64,000 bases of DNA, taken from the NCBI GenBank assembly GCA_031290985.1, contig JARLJW010000073.1, forward strand, positions 17,442 to 81,441. The letters run 5' to 3'. A program made the translations under genes and the position numbers. This stretch comes from Verrucomicrobiia bacterium (GTDB lineage: Bacteria > Verrucomicrobiota > Verrucomicrobiia > Limisphaerales > UBA11358). Shown here piece after piece: positions 1-8,945 of the stretch (position 1 is its first letter; each line of letters begins with the position of its first letter). The notes below the pieces were generated by a model. That model had not been told where the DNA came from, made no database searches, and was given only the letters and a program-made list of their open reading frames with translations.

Positions 1-3000
1 ATCAACACGCTGCGCGGCAACGTCAACTGGATCAAGGCGGCCCAGGCAAATTTCAAGTCCGCCACGCTCGGCGGCGACATCAAGAAGGTCGTCCCCGTCA
101 TCAACGCGGACGGCAGCGACTCCGCCCAGTTCGACAACTGCGTGGAACTGCTCGTCATGGCCGGCCGCGAACTGCCGCACGCGATGATGATGATGATTCC
201 CGAACCGTGGGAAAATCACGAGAGCATGGACGCCGAACGCCGCGCGTTCTACGAATTCCATTCCTGCCTCATCGAACCGTGGGACGGCCCCGCCTCGATG
301 GCCTTCACCGACGGCATCCGGATCGGTGCGTGCCTCGACCGCAACGGCCTGCGCCCCTCGCGCTATTATGTCACCAAGGACGACGTCGTCATCATGGCGT
401 CGGAAGCCGGCGTGCTGCCGGTCGCCCCGGAACGCGTGGCCGTAAAAGGCCGCTTGCAGCCGGGCCGGATGTTCCTGGTGGACACCGAGCAGGGTCGTAT
501 CATCGCCGACGAGGAGCTGAAGCAGAAATACGCGGGCGCGTATCCGTACCGGCAGTGGCTGGACGAGAACCACGTTTTGCTGGAACAACTGCCCGAGCCG
601 GCCCAGCACACCGACCCGGCGCATCGCAAAATTTTGCAGATGCAACAGGCGTTCGGCTACACCTTTGAGGACCTGCGCTTCATCATCGGCCCGATGGCCA
701 ATGACGGCGTGCAGCCGCTCGGCTCGATGGGCACGGACACGCCGCTGGCGGTGCTCTCGGTAAAGCCGCAACTGCTCTACAATTATTTCAAGCAGTTGTT
801 CGCGCAGGTGACCAACCCGCCGATCGACCCCATCCGCGAGGAGATCGTCACCGCCACGCACACGATGGTCGGTTGCCGCGGCGGCCTGCTGAATCCCGGA
901 CCGGAAAGCTGCGCGCTCATTCGGCTCGAACAGCCCATCCTGACGAACGATGAGCTGGACAAGCTGCGTTTCATCGACCGCGCCGGCTTCAAGTCCGAGA
1001 CGCTGCCGATCCTGTTCAAAGCGGCGGATGGCGCAGATGGCTTGGAGACCGCGCTGGAGAAACTGTTCGCCTCCGCCGATGAAGCGATCCGCGACGGCGC
1101 CAACATCTTGATCCTGTCCGACCGCGGCGTTTCCTCCGAAATGGCGCCCATCCCCGCCCTGCTGGCGATGGCGGGCTTGAACCATCATCTCATCCGCACC
1201 GGCACGCGGGGACGCACCGGCCTCGTGCTGGAGTCCGCCGAACCGCGCGAAGTCCATCATTTTGCCCTGCTCATCGGCTACGGCTGCAGCGCCATCAATC
1301 CGTATCTCGCCTACGAGACGATTGACGACCTCATCCACGAGGGCATGTTGCAGAAGACCGACCACAAGACGGCGATCAAGAAATACATCAAGGCCACGAT
1401 CAAGGGCGTCGTCAAGACGATGGCCAAGATGGGCATCTCGACCATCCAAAGCTATCGCGGCGCGCAGATCTTTGAAGCCGTCGGCCTCAACAGCAAGGTG
1501 GTGGAAAAATATTTCACCTGGACGCCCACGCGCATCCAGGGCGTGGGCCTGGAGGTCATCGCGGAAGAAGCGCTGTCACGTCATCGCCGGGCCTTCCCGC
1601 CGATGCCGGTCAATCCCGAGCTCGAAGCGGGCGGACAATATCAGTGGCGCGATGGCGGCGAACAGCACCTGTTCAACCCGCAGACGATCCACAAGCTGCA
1701 GACGGCCTGCCGCACCGGCAGCGAAAAGATCTATCGCGAATACGCGGACCTCATCAACGACCGCGCGAAGTCCCTCTGCACCCTGCGCGGCTTGCTGGAT
1801 TTCAAGTTCATTGAAAAACCGCTGCCCATCGAGGAAGTGGAATCGGTGGAAAGCATCGTCAAGCGCTTCAAGACCGGGGCGATGAGCTACGGCTCGATCT
1901 CCAAGGAAGCGCACGAAACGCTGGCCGTGGCCATGAACCGCCTCGGTGGGCGCAGCAACACCGGCGAAGGCGGCGAAGACGCGACCCGCTACGTGCTGGA
2001 AGCGAACGGCGACTCGAAGAATTCCGCCATCAAGCAGGTGGCCTCCGGACGTTTCGGCGTGACCAGCCATTATCTGGTCAATGCCAAGGAAATCCAGATC
2101 AAGATGGCGCAGGGCGCGAAGCCCGGCGAAGGCGGCGAGCTGCCCGGCAAGAAAGTTTATCCCTCCATCGCCAAGGTGCGCGGCACCACGGCGGGGGTCG
2201 GCCTCATTTCGCCGCCGCCGCACCATGACATCTACTCCATCGAAGACTTGGCGGAACTGATCCATGACTTGAAGAACGCCAACCGCGATGCGCGCGTGAG
2301 CGTCAAGCTCGTCGCCGAGGTCGGCGTCGGCACGATCGCCGCCGGCGTGGCCAAGGCCCATGCGGACGTGGTTTTGATCTCCGGTCACGATGGTGGCACG
2401 GGCGCCTCACCGCTCTCGTCCATCAAGCACGCGGGCGGCCCGTGGGAGCTCGGCCTGGCCGAGACGCACCAGACGCTCGTCTTGAACAATCTCCGCAGCC
2501 GCATCTACGTCGAGACGGACGGCCAGTTGAAGACCGGCCGCGACGTGGCCGTGGCCGCCTTGCTCGGCGCGGAGGAATTTGGTTTTGCCACCGCCCCGCT
2601 CGTCGTGATGGGCTGCATCATGATGCGCGTGTGCCATCTGAACACCTGCCCCGTGGGCGTGGCCACGCAAAACCCGGTTTTGCGCAAGCGCTTCACCGGC
2701 GAGCCGGAACATGTCGTGAACTTCATGCGCTTCATCGCGCAGGAATTGCGCGAGATCATGGCCAAGCTCGGTTTCCGCAAGCTGGAGGACATGGTCGGCC
2801 GCACGGACAAGCTGGTTCCCTGGAAGGCCATCGAGCATTGGAAGGCCAACGGCCTCGACCTCACGCCGATTTTGTACCAGTCGGACATGGGCCCGGAAGT
2901 GGGCCGCTTCCGCTCGCAGGACCAGGATCACGGTCTGGAGAAATCCCTCGACGTGACCAAGCTCCTCGAGATCTGCCAGCCGGCCATCAAGCGCGGCGAA

Positions 3001-3807
3001 AAAGTGCGCGCCGAACTGCCGATCATCAACGTGAACCGCGTGGTCGGTACCATCACCGGCAGCGAGATCACCAAGCAGCACGGCCCGGCGGGATTGCCTG
3101 AAGACACGGTGCAGTTGAAATTCAACGGCAGTGCCGGCCAGAGCTTTGGTGCCTTCGTGCCCGGTGGCATGACGCTCGAACTGGAAGGCGACGCCAACGA
3201 TTATTTCGGCAAGGGCCTGAGCGGCGGCAAACTCATCGTCTATCCGCCGAAGGGTTCGACCTTCGTGTTCAAGGACAACATCATCATCGGCAATGTGGCG
3301 CTGTACGGCGCGACGGCGGGCGAGATTTTTGTCAACGGCATGGCGGGCGAACGCTTTGCGGTGCGCAACTCCGGCGTGAACGCCGTCGTCGAAGGCGTGG
3401 GCGACCACGGCTGCGAATACATGACCGGCGGATGCGTGATCGTGATCGGCAAGTCGGGACGCAATTTCGCGGCCGGCATGAGCGGCGGGGTGGCCTATGT
3501 GCTCGACGAGGAGGGCGATTTCGCCTCGCGCTGCAACATGGAGCTGGTCGCGCTCGAAAAACTGGTGGATACCGATGAGATCGAGCTGGTCTGGAAACTC
3601 ATCCAGCGCCACCAGACTTACACCCAGAGCGTCAACGCCGCCCGGATTCTGGCGGACTGGAAAGCTTTCGTGCCGAAATTTGTGAAAGTCATGCCGCAGG
3701 ATTACGCCCGCGTCCTGTCCTCGCTCAAGCGGGTGCAGTCGCAGGGCTTGACCGGCGACGAAGCCATCATGGCCGCGTTCGAAGAGAACGTCAAAGGTGG
3801 GCATTGA
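1..3807 (+). CDS. gltB: Glutamate synthase large subunit (5' partial)
   Basis: Large subunit of glutamate synthase, which makes glutamate from glutamine and 2-oxoglutarate. The frame is open from base 1 and already reads conserved GltB sequence ([10 protein letters not shown]), so the first ATG at 142 is not the start; roughly the first 250-300 residues lie outside the window. In window codons, the rest of the class II amidotransferase domain and the central domain come first. The FMN domain follows, with [14 protein letters not shown] near codon 626 and the EGGED and PPPHHDIYS motifs. The three 3Fe-4S cysteines are C872, C878 and C883 ([12 protein letters not shown]). The GXGXG beta-helix domain fills the last 250 codons. 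gltD follows after a 669-bp interruption holding another gene. Identification is certain. Confidence 0.97.
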   Translation: MNTLRGNVNWIKAAQANFKSATLGGDIKKVVPVINADGSDSAQFDNCVELLVMAGRELPHAMMMMIPEPWENHESMDAERRAFYEFHSCLIEPWDGPASMAFTDGIRIGACLDRNGLRPSRYYVTKDDVVIMASEAGVLPVAPERVAVKGRLQPGRMFLVDTEQGRIIADEELKQKYAGAYPYRQWLDENHVLLEQLPEPAQHTDPAHRKILQMQQAFGYTFEDLRFIIGPMANDGVQPLGSMGTDTPLAVLSVKPQLLYNYFKQLFAQVTNPPIDPIREEIVTATHTMVGCRGGLLNPGPESCALIRLEQPILTNDELDKLRFIDRAGFKSETLPILFKAADGADGLETALEKLFASADEAIRDGANILILSDRGVSSEMAPIPALLAMAGLNHHLIRTGTRGRTGLVLESAEPREVHHFALLIGYGCSAINPYLAYETIDDLIHEGMLQKTDHKTAIKKYIKATIKGVVKTMAKMGISTIQSYRGAQIFEAVGLNSKVVEKYFTWTPTRIQGVGLEVIAEEALSRHRRAFPPMPVNPELEAGGQYQWRDGGEQHLFNPQTIHKLQTACRTGSEKIYREYADLINDRAKSLCTLRGLLDFKFIEKPLPIEEVESVESIVKRFKTGAMSYGSISKEAHETLAVAMNRLGGRSNTGEGGEDATRYVLEANGDSKNSAIKQVASGRFGVTSHYLVNAKEIQIKMAQGAKPGEGGELPGKKVYPSIAKVRGTTAGVGLISPPPHHDIYSIEDLAELIHDLKNANRDARVSVKLVAEVGVGTIAAGVAKAHADVVLISGHDGGTGASPLSSIKHAGGPWELGLAETHQTLVLNNLRSRIYVETDGQLKTGRDVAVAALLGAEEFGFATAPLVVMGCIMMRVCHLNTCPVGVATQNPVLRKRFTGEPEHVVNFMRFIAQELREIMAKLGFRKLEDMVGRTDKLVPWKAIEHWKANGLDLTPILYQSDMGPEVGRFRSQDQDHGLEKSLDVTKLLEICQPAIKRGEKVRAELPIINVNRVVGTITGSEITKQHGPAGLPEDTVQLKFNGSAGQSFGAFVPGGMTLELEGDANDYFGKGLSGGKLIVYPPKGSTFVFKDNIIIGNVALYGATAGEIFVNGMAGERFAVRNSGVNAVVEGVGDHGCEYMTGGCVIVIGKSGRNFAAGMSGGVAYVLDEEGDFASRCNMELVALEKLVDTDEIELVWKLIQRHQTYTQSVNAARILADWKAFVPKFVKVMPQDYARVLSSLKRVQSQGLTGDEAIMAAFEENVKGGH

Positions 3808-3821
3808 AGATGAAATCCGAG

Positions 3822-3910
3822 AAACGCAGAGGCGCGGAGAACGCAGAGAGAGACGCAGAATTTTAGTAAAAATTCCCTGCGGGCCTCGGCACCCTCCGCA
3901 TCTGCGCGTA
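3822..3910. repeat. Left flanking hairpin repeat of the GxxExxY gene
   Basis: Repeat rich in GCAGAG, starting 14 bp after the gltB stop. Bases 3822-3848 match the reverse complement of 4420-4446 at 25 of 27 positions. The copy is itself an imperfect hairpin centred on GAATTTTAGTAAAAATTC, with the right arm ending CTCCGCATCTGCGC. It lies directly before the GxxExxY gene. Confidence 0.75.
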
Positions 3911-3912
3911 AA

Positions 3913-4341
3913 ATGGAATCGCACGATATGCACGAGAACGAGGTTTCGGAGCGGATTATCGGCGCGGCGATTGAAGTGCATAAGTTTTACGGGCCGGGTT
4001 TGATCGAACAGGTTTACGAAGAGGCGTTGTGCCACGAGTTCAGCTTGCGTGGCCTCCGCTTCGAGCGGCAGAAACAGGTGTCCATCTTTTACAAGGGTGT
4101 AAAACTGGGCGTGCCGTTGCGGCTGGATTTGATCGTCGAAGAGCTGGTGATCGTTGATTTGAAAGCCAAAGAAGAAGTGAATGCGTTTGACCGGGCAAAG
4201 CTCCTGAGCTACCTGCGCCTGTCAGATTTGCGGCTGGGCTTGATCATCAACTTTCATGAAGTTGTATTGAAAGCCGGCATTGCGCGGGTGGTCAACGGCT
4301 TGAAATCGTCGCCGCCCGAACCCGGTTCGTTCCGGATTTAA
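3913..4341 (+). CDS. GxxExxY protein (PD-(D/E)XK-like fold)
   Basis: Small protein of 142 residues of the GxxExxY family. The name-giving motif is G29-LI-E32-QV-Y35. The pattern LDLIVEE...IVDLKA gives D72 and D82-x-K84, as expected for the PD-(D/E)XK nuclease superfamily to which the family is usually assigned; its real function is unknown. A second in-frame ATG lies at 3928 (MHENEVSE), where conservation in the family normally begins, so the true start may be there. The gene interrupts gltB-gltD and is bracketed by inverted copies of one hairpin repeat, suggesting it arrived as a cassette. Confidence 0.9.
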   Translation: MESHDMHENEVSERIIGAAIEVHKFYGPGLIEQVYEEALCHEFSLRGLRFERQKQVSIFYKGVKLGVPLRLDLIVEELVIVDLKAKEEVNAFDRAKLLSYLRLSDLRLGLIINFHEVVLKAGIARVVNGLKSSPPEPGSFRI

Positions 4342-4361
4342 TTTAACATGAAGTTCAACAC

Positions 4362-4446
4362 AAAGACGCAGCGGACACCGAGGCTCGCGGAGCGGAATTT
4401 ATATTCCTGCTCTGCGCCACTCTGCGTCCTCTGCGCCTCTGCGTTT
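4362..4446. repeat. Right flanking hairpin repeat of the GxxExxY gene
   Basis: Second copy of the repeat at 3822-3910, in inverted orientation. It folds around GGAATTTATATTCC, with a left arm rich in GCGGAG and a right arm rich in CTCTGCG. Its outer 27 bp (4420-4446) differ from the reverse complement of 3822-3848 at two positions. It ends 30 bp before gltD. Confidence 0.75.
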
Positions 4447-4476
4447 ATTCCGATTCAACCAAGCACATACTAAATC

Positions 4477-5961
4477 ATGGGAAAACCCACTGGATTCCTG
4501 GAGTTCAACCGCGAACTGCCGCCCGACCGCTCACCGCTCACGCGCATCGGCGACTGGCAGGAGATTCACCTGCACCAGTCCGAAGGCGACCTGAAGAAAC
4601 AGGGCGCGCGCTGCATGGACTGCGGCATTCCGTTCTGCCACACCGGCCAGCTCGTCAGCGGCATGGCCAGCGGCTGCCCCATCCACAACCTCATCCCCGA
4701 GTGGAACGACCTCGTGTATCGCGGCCTGTGGAAGGAAGCGCTCGAACGCCTGCACAAGACGAATAATTTCCCGGAATTCACCGGCCGCGTATGCCCCGCC
4801 CCCTGCGAAGGCTCCTGCGTGCTCGGCATGAAGGCCCCGGCGGTCACCATCAAGAACATCGAGGTCAGCATCATCGACCACGGCTGGGCCAACGGCTGGG
4901 TCGTGGCTGAACCGCCGAAAAAGCGCACGGGCAAAAAGGTCGCCATCGTCGGCTCCGGTCCCGCGGGGCTTTCCGCCGCCGCGCAGTTGAACAAGGCAGG
5001 CCACGAGGTCACCGTGTTCGAACGCGCCGACCGCCCCGGCGGCTTGCTCATGTACGGCATCCCCAACATGAAGCTGGACAAGAAGGAAGTCGTCCTGCGC
5101 CGCATCGCTTTGCTGGAAAAGGAAGGCGTGAAATTTGTCTGCAACACCGAGATCGGCAGGGATTACCCGGCGGAAAAACTGCAGCGGGAGTTCGACGCCG
5201 TCATTCTCGCGACGGGTGCGACCAAGCCGCGCGATTTGCCAATCGAAGGCCGGCTGTTAAACGGCATCCATTTCGCGATGGATTTCCTCACGGCGAACAC
5301 GAAGAACCTTTTGGATGGCGTCAAGCCCGGCACGGCGATCACGGCGGAAGGCAAGGACGTCGTCGTCATCGGCGGCGGCGATACCGGCACGGACTGCGTG
5401 GGCACCTCGCTGCGGCACGGCTGCAAGAGCATCGTGCAGGTGGAGATTTTGCCCAAGCCGCCGCTGGAGCGCGCCAAGGACAATCCGTGGCCCGAATGGC
5501 CCAAGACGCTCAAGGTGGATTACGGCCAGGAAGAGGCCGCCGCGAAGTTTGGCAACGATCCACGCATCTACCTGACCACCGCGACCAAGTTTGAAGCCGA
5601 TGCCAAAGGCCAGGTCAAGGCCGTGCACATCGTGCAAGTCGAGTGGACAAAGAACGACAAGGGCCAGTTCATCCCCAAGAACGTCCCCGGCACGGAAAAG
5701 GTCCTCCCCGCGCAGCTCGTGCTGCTGGCGATGGGCTTCCTCGGACCTGAACAGCCGCTGCTCGAGGCGCTCAACATCGAACGCGACCCGCGCACGAACG
5801 CCAAGGCGGACTTCGAGAAATACCACACCAACCTCAAGGGCGTGTTCGCCTGCGGCGATTGCCGCCGCGGCCAGAGCCTTGTGGTGTGGGCCTTCAACGA
5901 AGGCCGCGGCGCGGCGCGCGAATGCGACCGCTTCCTGATGGGCAAGACGGATTTGCCGTAA
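4477..5961 (+). CDS. gltD: Glutamate synthase small subunit
   Basis: Small subunit of glutamate synthase, 494 residues. It takes electrons from NAD(P)H through FAD and Fe-S clusters and passes them to GltB. The N-terminal Fe-S region shows C46-x2-C49-x4-C54 ([11 protein letters not shown]), then SGCPIHN and CPAPCEGSC. The FAD Rossmann motif [10 protein letters not shown] starts at residue 155, followed by [11 protein letters not shown]. The second nucleotide-binding motif [13 protein letters not shown] starts at residue 295. Length is normal for the family. It is on the same strand as gltB but separated from it by the GxxExxY cassette, so it may need its own promoter or rely on read-through. 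A strong terminator follows 15 bp after the stop. Confidence 0.97.
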   Translation: MGKPTGFLEFNRELPPDRSPLTRIGDWQEIHLHQSEGDLKKQGARCMDCGIPFCHTGQLVSGMASGCPIHNLIPEWNDLVYRGLWKEALERLHKTNNFPEFTGRVCPAPCEGSCVLGMKAPAVTIKNIEVSIIDHGWANGWVVAEPPKKRTGKKVAIVGSGPAGLSAAAQLNKAGHEVTVFERADRPGGLLMYGIPNMKLDKKEVVLRRIALLEKEGVKFVCNTEIGRDYPAEKLQREFDAVILATGATKPRDLPIEGRLLNGIHFAMDFLTANTKNLLDGVKPGTAITAEGKDVVVIGGGDTGTDCVGTSLRHGCKSIVQVEILPKPPLERAKDNPWPEWPKTLKVDYGQEEAAAKFGNDPRIYLTTATKFEADAKGQVKAVHIVQVEWTKNDKGQFIPKNVPGTEKVLPAQLVLLAMGFLGPEQPLLEALNIERDPRTNAKADFEKYHTNLKGVFACGDCRRGQSLVVWAFNEGRGAARECDRFLMGKTDLP

Positions 5962-5975
5962 GGGTTGATCTTAAT

Positions 5976-6012
5976 AAAAGCCGCCCGGTAATAAATGCCG
6001 GGCGGCTTTTTT
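5976..6012. terminator. Rho-independent terminator after gltD, probably bidirectional
   Basis: Stem AAAGCCGCCCGG / CCGGGCGGCTTT around a 9-base loop, followed by a T run on the plus strand. The AAAA run before the stem gives a T run on the minus strand too, so it can also end the convergent gene that stops at 6054. Confidence 0.92.
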
Positions 6013-6053
6013 ATTTTGCTGGTGAAGTTCAAAATCCCACTACGACAAGCTCG

Positions 6054-7001
6054 TCATGCTTCGTTCGCAAAATACGGCGTCTGCCGGTTGCGACGGCGAT
6101 CTAGTTCACTGGCATAGCGCAACCCCAGCGTGGCAGCATTTGTCTTCATCCAACTTGTCAACTTTGTCCGCCCAACCGCCGGGGTGTCCACATGAAGCAA
6201 CCCGGCCATCAACCCGCGAATCTCGTCACGGGTGATAAAAGTATCGCGCATGAACCAACCCACAATTTTCCCCAGCAAGCAACCCAGGCCCGGCGGTACA
6301 TTTACCAACGGCCTTGACCGGTCAATCGCATCGCCAACCGCCTTCACCAACTCCCGATAAGTGAACGTTTCCGGGCCAATGGCGTTGATGATCACATTTT
6401 CAGACCGCATCCCCTGTTCAACCGCCAAAGCAGCCAAGTCATCCACATGAATGGGCTGCAACTGATATGTCCCGTCGCCAAAGACCGCAAAAAAGGGAAA
6501 ACGCCGGAGCGCCCAGGCAATGTTATTGATAAGAATATCCTCGCGCCCGAACAAAACTGTTGGTCGTAGAATGGCATGGGAAAGTCCGCTCGCCTGCAAT
6601 GCCCCTTCCAACCGCGCCTTGCCGGAAAAATACTCCAGCGGCGAATCTTCCGCCGGATTTGTAATGCTGACGTGCACCACACGCCGCACGCCAGCGCGCC
6701 GCGCCGCCTCAAACAAAACCAGCGTGTTTGCCACCGCCTGCGCATGGGTGAACAGGCGGTGATTGAAGCGCACCCAGTAGGTGTTATAGAGCACATCAAC
6801 GCCAGCCAACGCCGCCGTCAATTTACCAAGGTCGTCAAAGGCAAGTGGAAATGACCGGACTTTGCCTCCAAACGGATTTACACGGTTCCCTGAATTCGTC
6901 AGTGTGACCACGCTCTGCCCCTGGTCCAGCAACCGGGATGCGATATACCGTCCGGAATAACCATACGCCCCGGTGACGGCGTGAAGTGTGCTTTTGTCCA
7001 T
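6054..7001 (-). CDS. NAD(P)-binding SDR-family protein (NDUFA9-like)
   Basis: Atypical short-chain dehydrogenase/epimerase of about 315 residues. The nucleotide-binding glycine motif is close to the N-terminus (TGAYGYSGRYIA). Later parts, such as ILRPTVLFGRED and the region QLQPIHVDDLA, resemble the NmrA/NDUFA9-type atypical SDRs. No substrate can be named. I place the start at 7001 rather than at an ATG 39 bp upstream, because an AGGA sequence lies at good distance and the Rossmann strand begins right after it. It follows a GbsR-type regulator by 46 bp on the same strand and is probably co-transcribed with it. Confidence 0.85.
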   Translation of the reverse strand: MDKSTLHAVTGAYGYSGRYIASRLLDQGQSVVTLTNSGNRVNPFGGKVRSFPLAFDDLGKLTAALAGVDVLYNTYWVRFNHRLFTHAQAVANTLVLFEAARRAGVRRVVHVSITNPAEDSPLEYFSGKARLEGALQASGLSHAILRPTVLFGREDILINNIAWALRRFPFFAVFGDGTYQLQPIHVDDLAALAVEQGMRSENVIINAIGPETFTYRELVKAVGDAIDRSRPLVNVPPGLGCLLGKIVGWFMRDTFITRDEIRGLMAGLLHVDTPAVGRTKLTSWMKTNAATLGLRYASELDRRRNRQTPYFANEA

Positions 7002-7047
7002 ATTTCTGTTTTTCCTGTATTTTATGAAAATTAGATCCAAAAAAAAA

Positions 7048-7569
7048 TTACTTCAACCAACCCCGGATCCGTGCCCCCCATTTCACCAGCTTGACCCGGG
7101 ATTCCAAGGGCATCCGCCGAACTTCGCCGAACCAGCCGTCCATCAATTCAAAAAACTCCAGCATCTCCCTCAACCGCTCCCGGGTGTGAGGATCGGTCTT
7201 GACGTCGTCATCAAGCAAAGCCTGCGTTTCTCGAAGCATTTTAAGCGTTGGATCCATCTCCCGTCGTTTGCGCTCATCCAGGAGGATTTCAAATAATTGC
7301 CACACGTCCTTGATGGATTGGAAGTGCTCGCGCCGGTCGCCAATGACGTGAACCACTTTGACAACACCCCAAGTCTGAAGTTCCTTAAGACTATTGCTAA
7401 CATGGGAGCGGGCAACGCCCAAGGCCTCCACAATTTCGTCCGCGGCCAATGGTTTGGGCGAGAAATACAGCAAGGCATGAATTTGCGCGACCATGCGGCT
7501 GATGCCCCAACGCGCGCCCATTTCGCCCCAGTGCAAAACCAGCTTTTCAATGACAGGGTCGGATTTCAT
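7048..7569 (-). CDS. GbsR/MarR-family transcriptional regulator
   Basis: Winged-helix regulator of 173 residues of the GbsR type. The N-terminal part reads KLVLHWGEMGARWGISR, then the helix-turn-helix region KPLAADEIVEALGVARSHVS and the wing VVKVVHVIGDRREHF, all in the GbsR pattern. The C-terminal half is helical and probably mediates dimerisation. It is the first gene of a two-gene unit with the downstream SDR protein. A 20-bp inverted repeat overlaps its start codon and is a candidate autoregulatory site. The ligand is unknown; GbsR itself senses choline, but nothing here points to choline. Confidence 0.9.
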   Translation of the reverse strand: MKSDPVIEKLVLHWGEMGARWGISRMVAQIHALLYFSPKPLAADEIVEALGVARSHVSNSLKELQTWGVVKVVHVIGDRREHFQSIKDVWQLFEILLDERKRREMDPTLKMLRETQALLDDDVKTDPHTRERLREMLEFFELMDGWFGEVRRMPLESRVKLVKWGARIRGWLK

Positions 7570-7587
7570 TTCTGTATTTACAGGAAT
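7568..7587. promoter_or_regulatory. Inverted repeat over the GbsR-type regulator start (candidate operator)
   Basis: ATTTCTGTATTTACAGGAAT has 8-base arms around ATTT with one mismatch, and it overlaps the start codon (7567-7569). A related half-site, ACAGAAAT, lies immediately before the start of the downstream SDR gene. The operator role is inferred from position and symmetry. Confidence 0.5.
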
Positions 7588-7725
7588 AACATAAATCTAT
7601 GCCGGGTCAAGTTTTTTCACCGCCCAAATTCCACCAAGCCTGCAACCGCCAGAAGCCAGGAGCCGGAAAGTGCGCCGGTTTTATTTGCTTCCCCGCCCCA
7701 CCCCCGCCTGCGATGATACTGTGAT

Positions 7726-8940
7726 ATGTCTACAATCACGGATGCCATACCAACTGTCCTGCTCAAGCCCGGTGAAGCTGACCGCATCGTCGCCGGCCAT
7801 CCTTGGGTCTACTCCAACGAAATCCTCCGCCTCACCCAGCCCGCCGCCGATGGCGACCTGGTGCAGGTCAAGGATCACCGCCAGCGCCTCCTCGGCACCG
7901 GCTTTTACAACTCCAAATCCAAGATTGGCGTCCGCCTCCTCGCGCTCGACCGCATCCGCCCCAACGAGGAATTTTTCGAGGAACGCATCCGCGCCGCCCT
8001 CGCCGTCCGCGAACGCCACCTGCCCGGTGCCACCTCCTTCCGCGTCGTCAACGCCGATAGCGATTTCCTGAGGGGCCTCATCGTCGACAAATACGAGGAT
8101 GTCCTCGTCGTCCAAATTTCCTCGCTCGGCATGGACCTGCGCAAGGCCAACATCGTCGCCGCCCTGCAAAAAATCTTTTCGCCGCGCGCCATCATGGAAC
8201 GCAGCGATGTCGCCTCGCGCAAATTCGAGGGCCTCACCGAATCGAACGGCCTGCTCGCCGGCGAATCGGACGGCAAAATCTCCGTGAACCTGAACGGCCT
8301 GAAATTTGAGACCGACCTCATCGCCGGCCACAAGACCGGCATGTACCTTGACCAGCAGGCCAACTATCAGGCTGTCTCGCAGTTCGCGCGGGGTGGCAAT
8401 GTCCTCGATTGCTTCAGCTTCCTCGGCGGCTTCGGGCTCCACGCCGCCCGCGCCGGTGCCGGCCACGTCCATCTGCTCGATCAGAGCGCCGATGCCATCG
8501 CCGCCTCCGAACGCAACGCCAAGACCAACCAGCTGGACAAGACCTGCACCTTCGAGACCATCAACGTCTTTGACTGGCTGAAGACCGCCACCGCCGTGAA
8601 GCCGCACGAACGCGTCATCCCGCGCTTCGACCTCATCATCCTCGACCCGCCATCCTTCACCCGCAACCGCGCCTCCGTGAACGACGCCCTGCGCGGCTAC
8701 AAGGAAATCCACCTGCGCGCCTTGAAGCTGTTGAAGACCGGCGGCACCCTGGCCACTTTCTGCTGTTCGCACCACGTCGGCACCGAACTGTTCCAGGACT
8801 CGCTGCTCTCCGCCGCCTATGACACCCGCAACGTCCTGCGCCGCGTCGCCACCTACGCCCAGAGCCCCGACCACCCCATCATTCCGATGATTCCCGAAAC
8901 GGAATACCTCAAGGGCTTCGCCTTTGAAAAGGTAAGGTAA
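7726..8940 (+). CDS. rlmI: 23S rRNA (cytosine-5)-methyltransferase, RlmI-like
   Basis: Class I SAM-dependent methyltransferase of 404 residues with an N-terminal PUA domain (about residues 10-85, with AGHPWVYSNEI). The layout matches RlmI, which modifies 23S rRNA. The SAM-binding motif VLDCFSFLGGFGLHAA starts at residue 226 and the catalytic-type motif LDPPSFTRN at residue 306. The motif FCCSHHV near residue 345 is where the family carries a conserved cysteine. It stands alone between divergent and convergent neighbours; the next gene ends only 5 bp away on the other strand. The family is secure; the exact modified base is inferred. Confidence 0.88.
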   Translation: MSTITDAIPTVLLKPGEADRIVAGHPWVYSNEILRLTQPAADGDLVQVKDHRQRLLGTGFYNSKSKIGVRLLALDRIRPNEEFFEERIRAALAVRERHLPGATSFRVVNADSDFLRGLIVDKYEDVLVVQISSLGMDLRKANIVAALQKIFSPRAIMERSDVASRKFEGLTESNGLLAGESDGKISVNLNGLKFETDLIAGHKTGMYLDQQANYQAVSQFARGGNVLDCFSFLGGFGLHAARAGAGHVHLLDQSADAIAASERNAKTNQLDKTCTFETINVFDWLKTATAVKPHERVIPRFDLIILDPPSFTRNRASVNDALRGYKEIHLRALKLLKTGGTLATFCCSHHVGTELFQDSLLSAAYDTRNVLRRVATYAQSPDHPIIPMIPETEYLKGFAFEKVR

Positions 8941-8945
8941 GCGTT

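Noticed and set aside
142..3807. Start of gltB at the ATG at 142
   Set aside because: The frame is open from base 1 and already encodes conserved GltB sequence, so the gene is cut by the window edge.
2407..4035. Long open frame on the minus strand opposite gltB
   Set aside because: Composition is that of an antisense shadow (His/Arg/Ala-rich), no motifs, and it lies over a certain gene.
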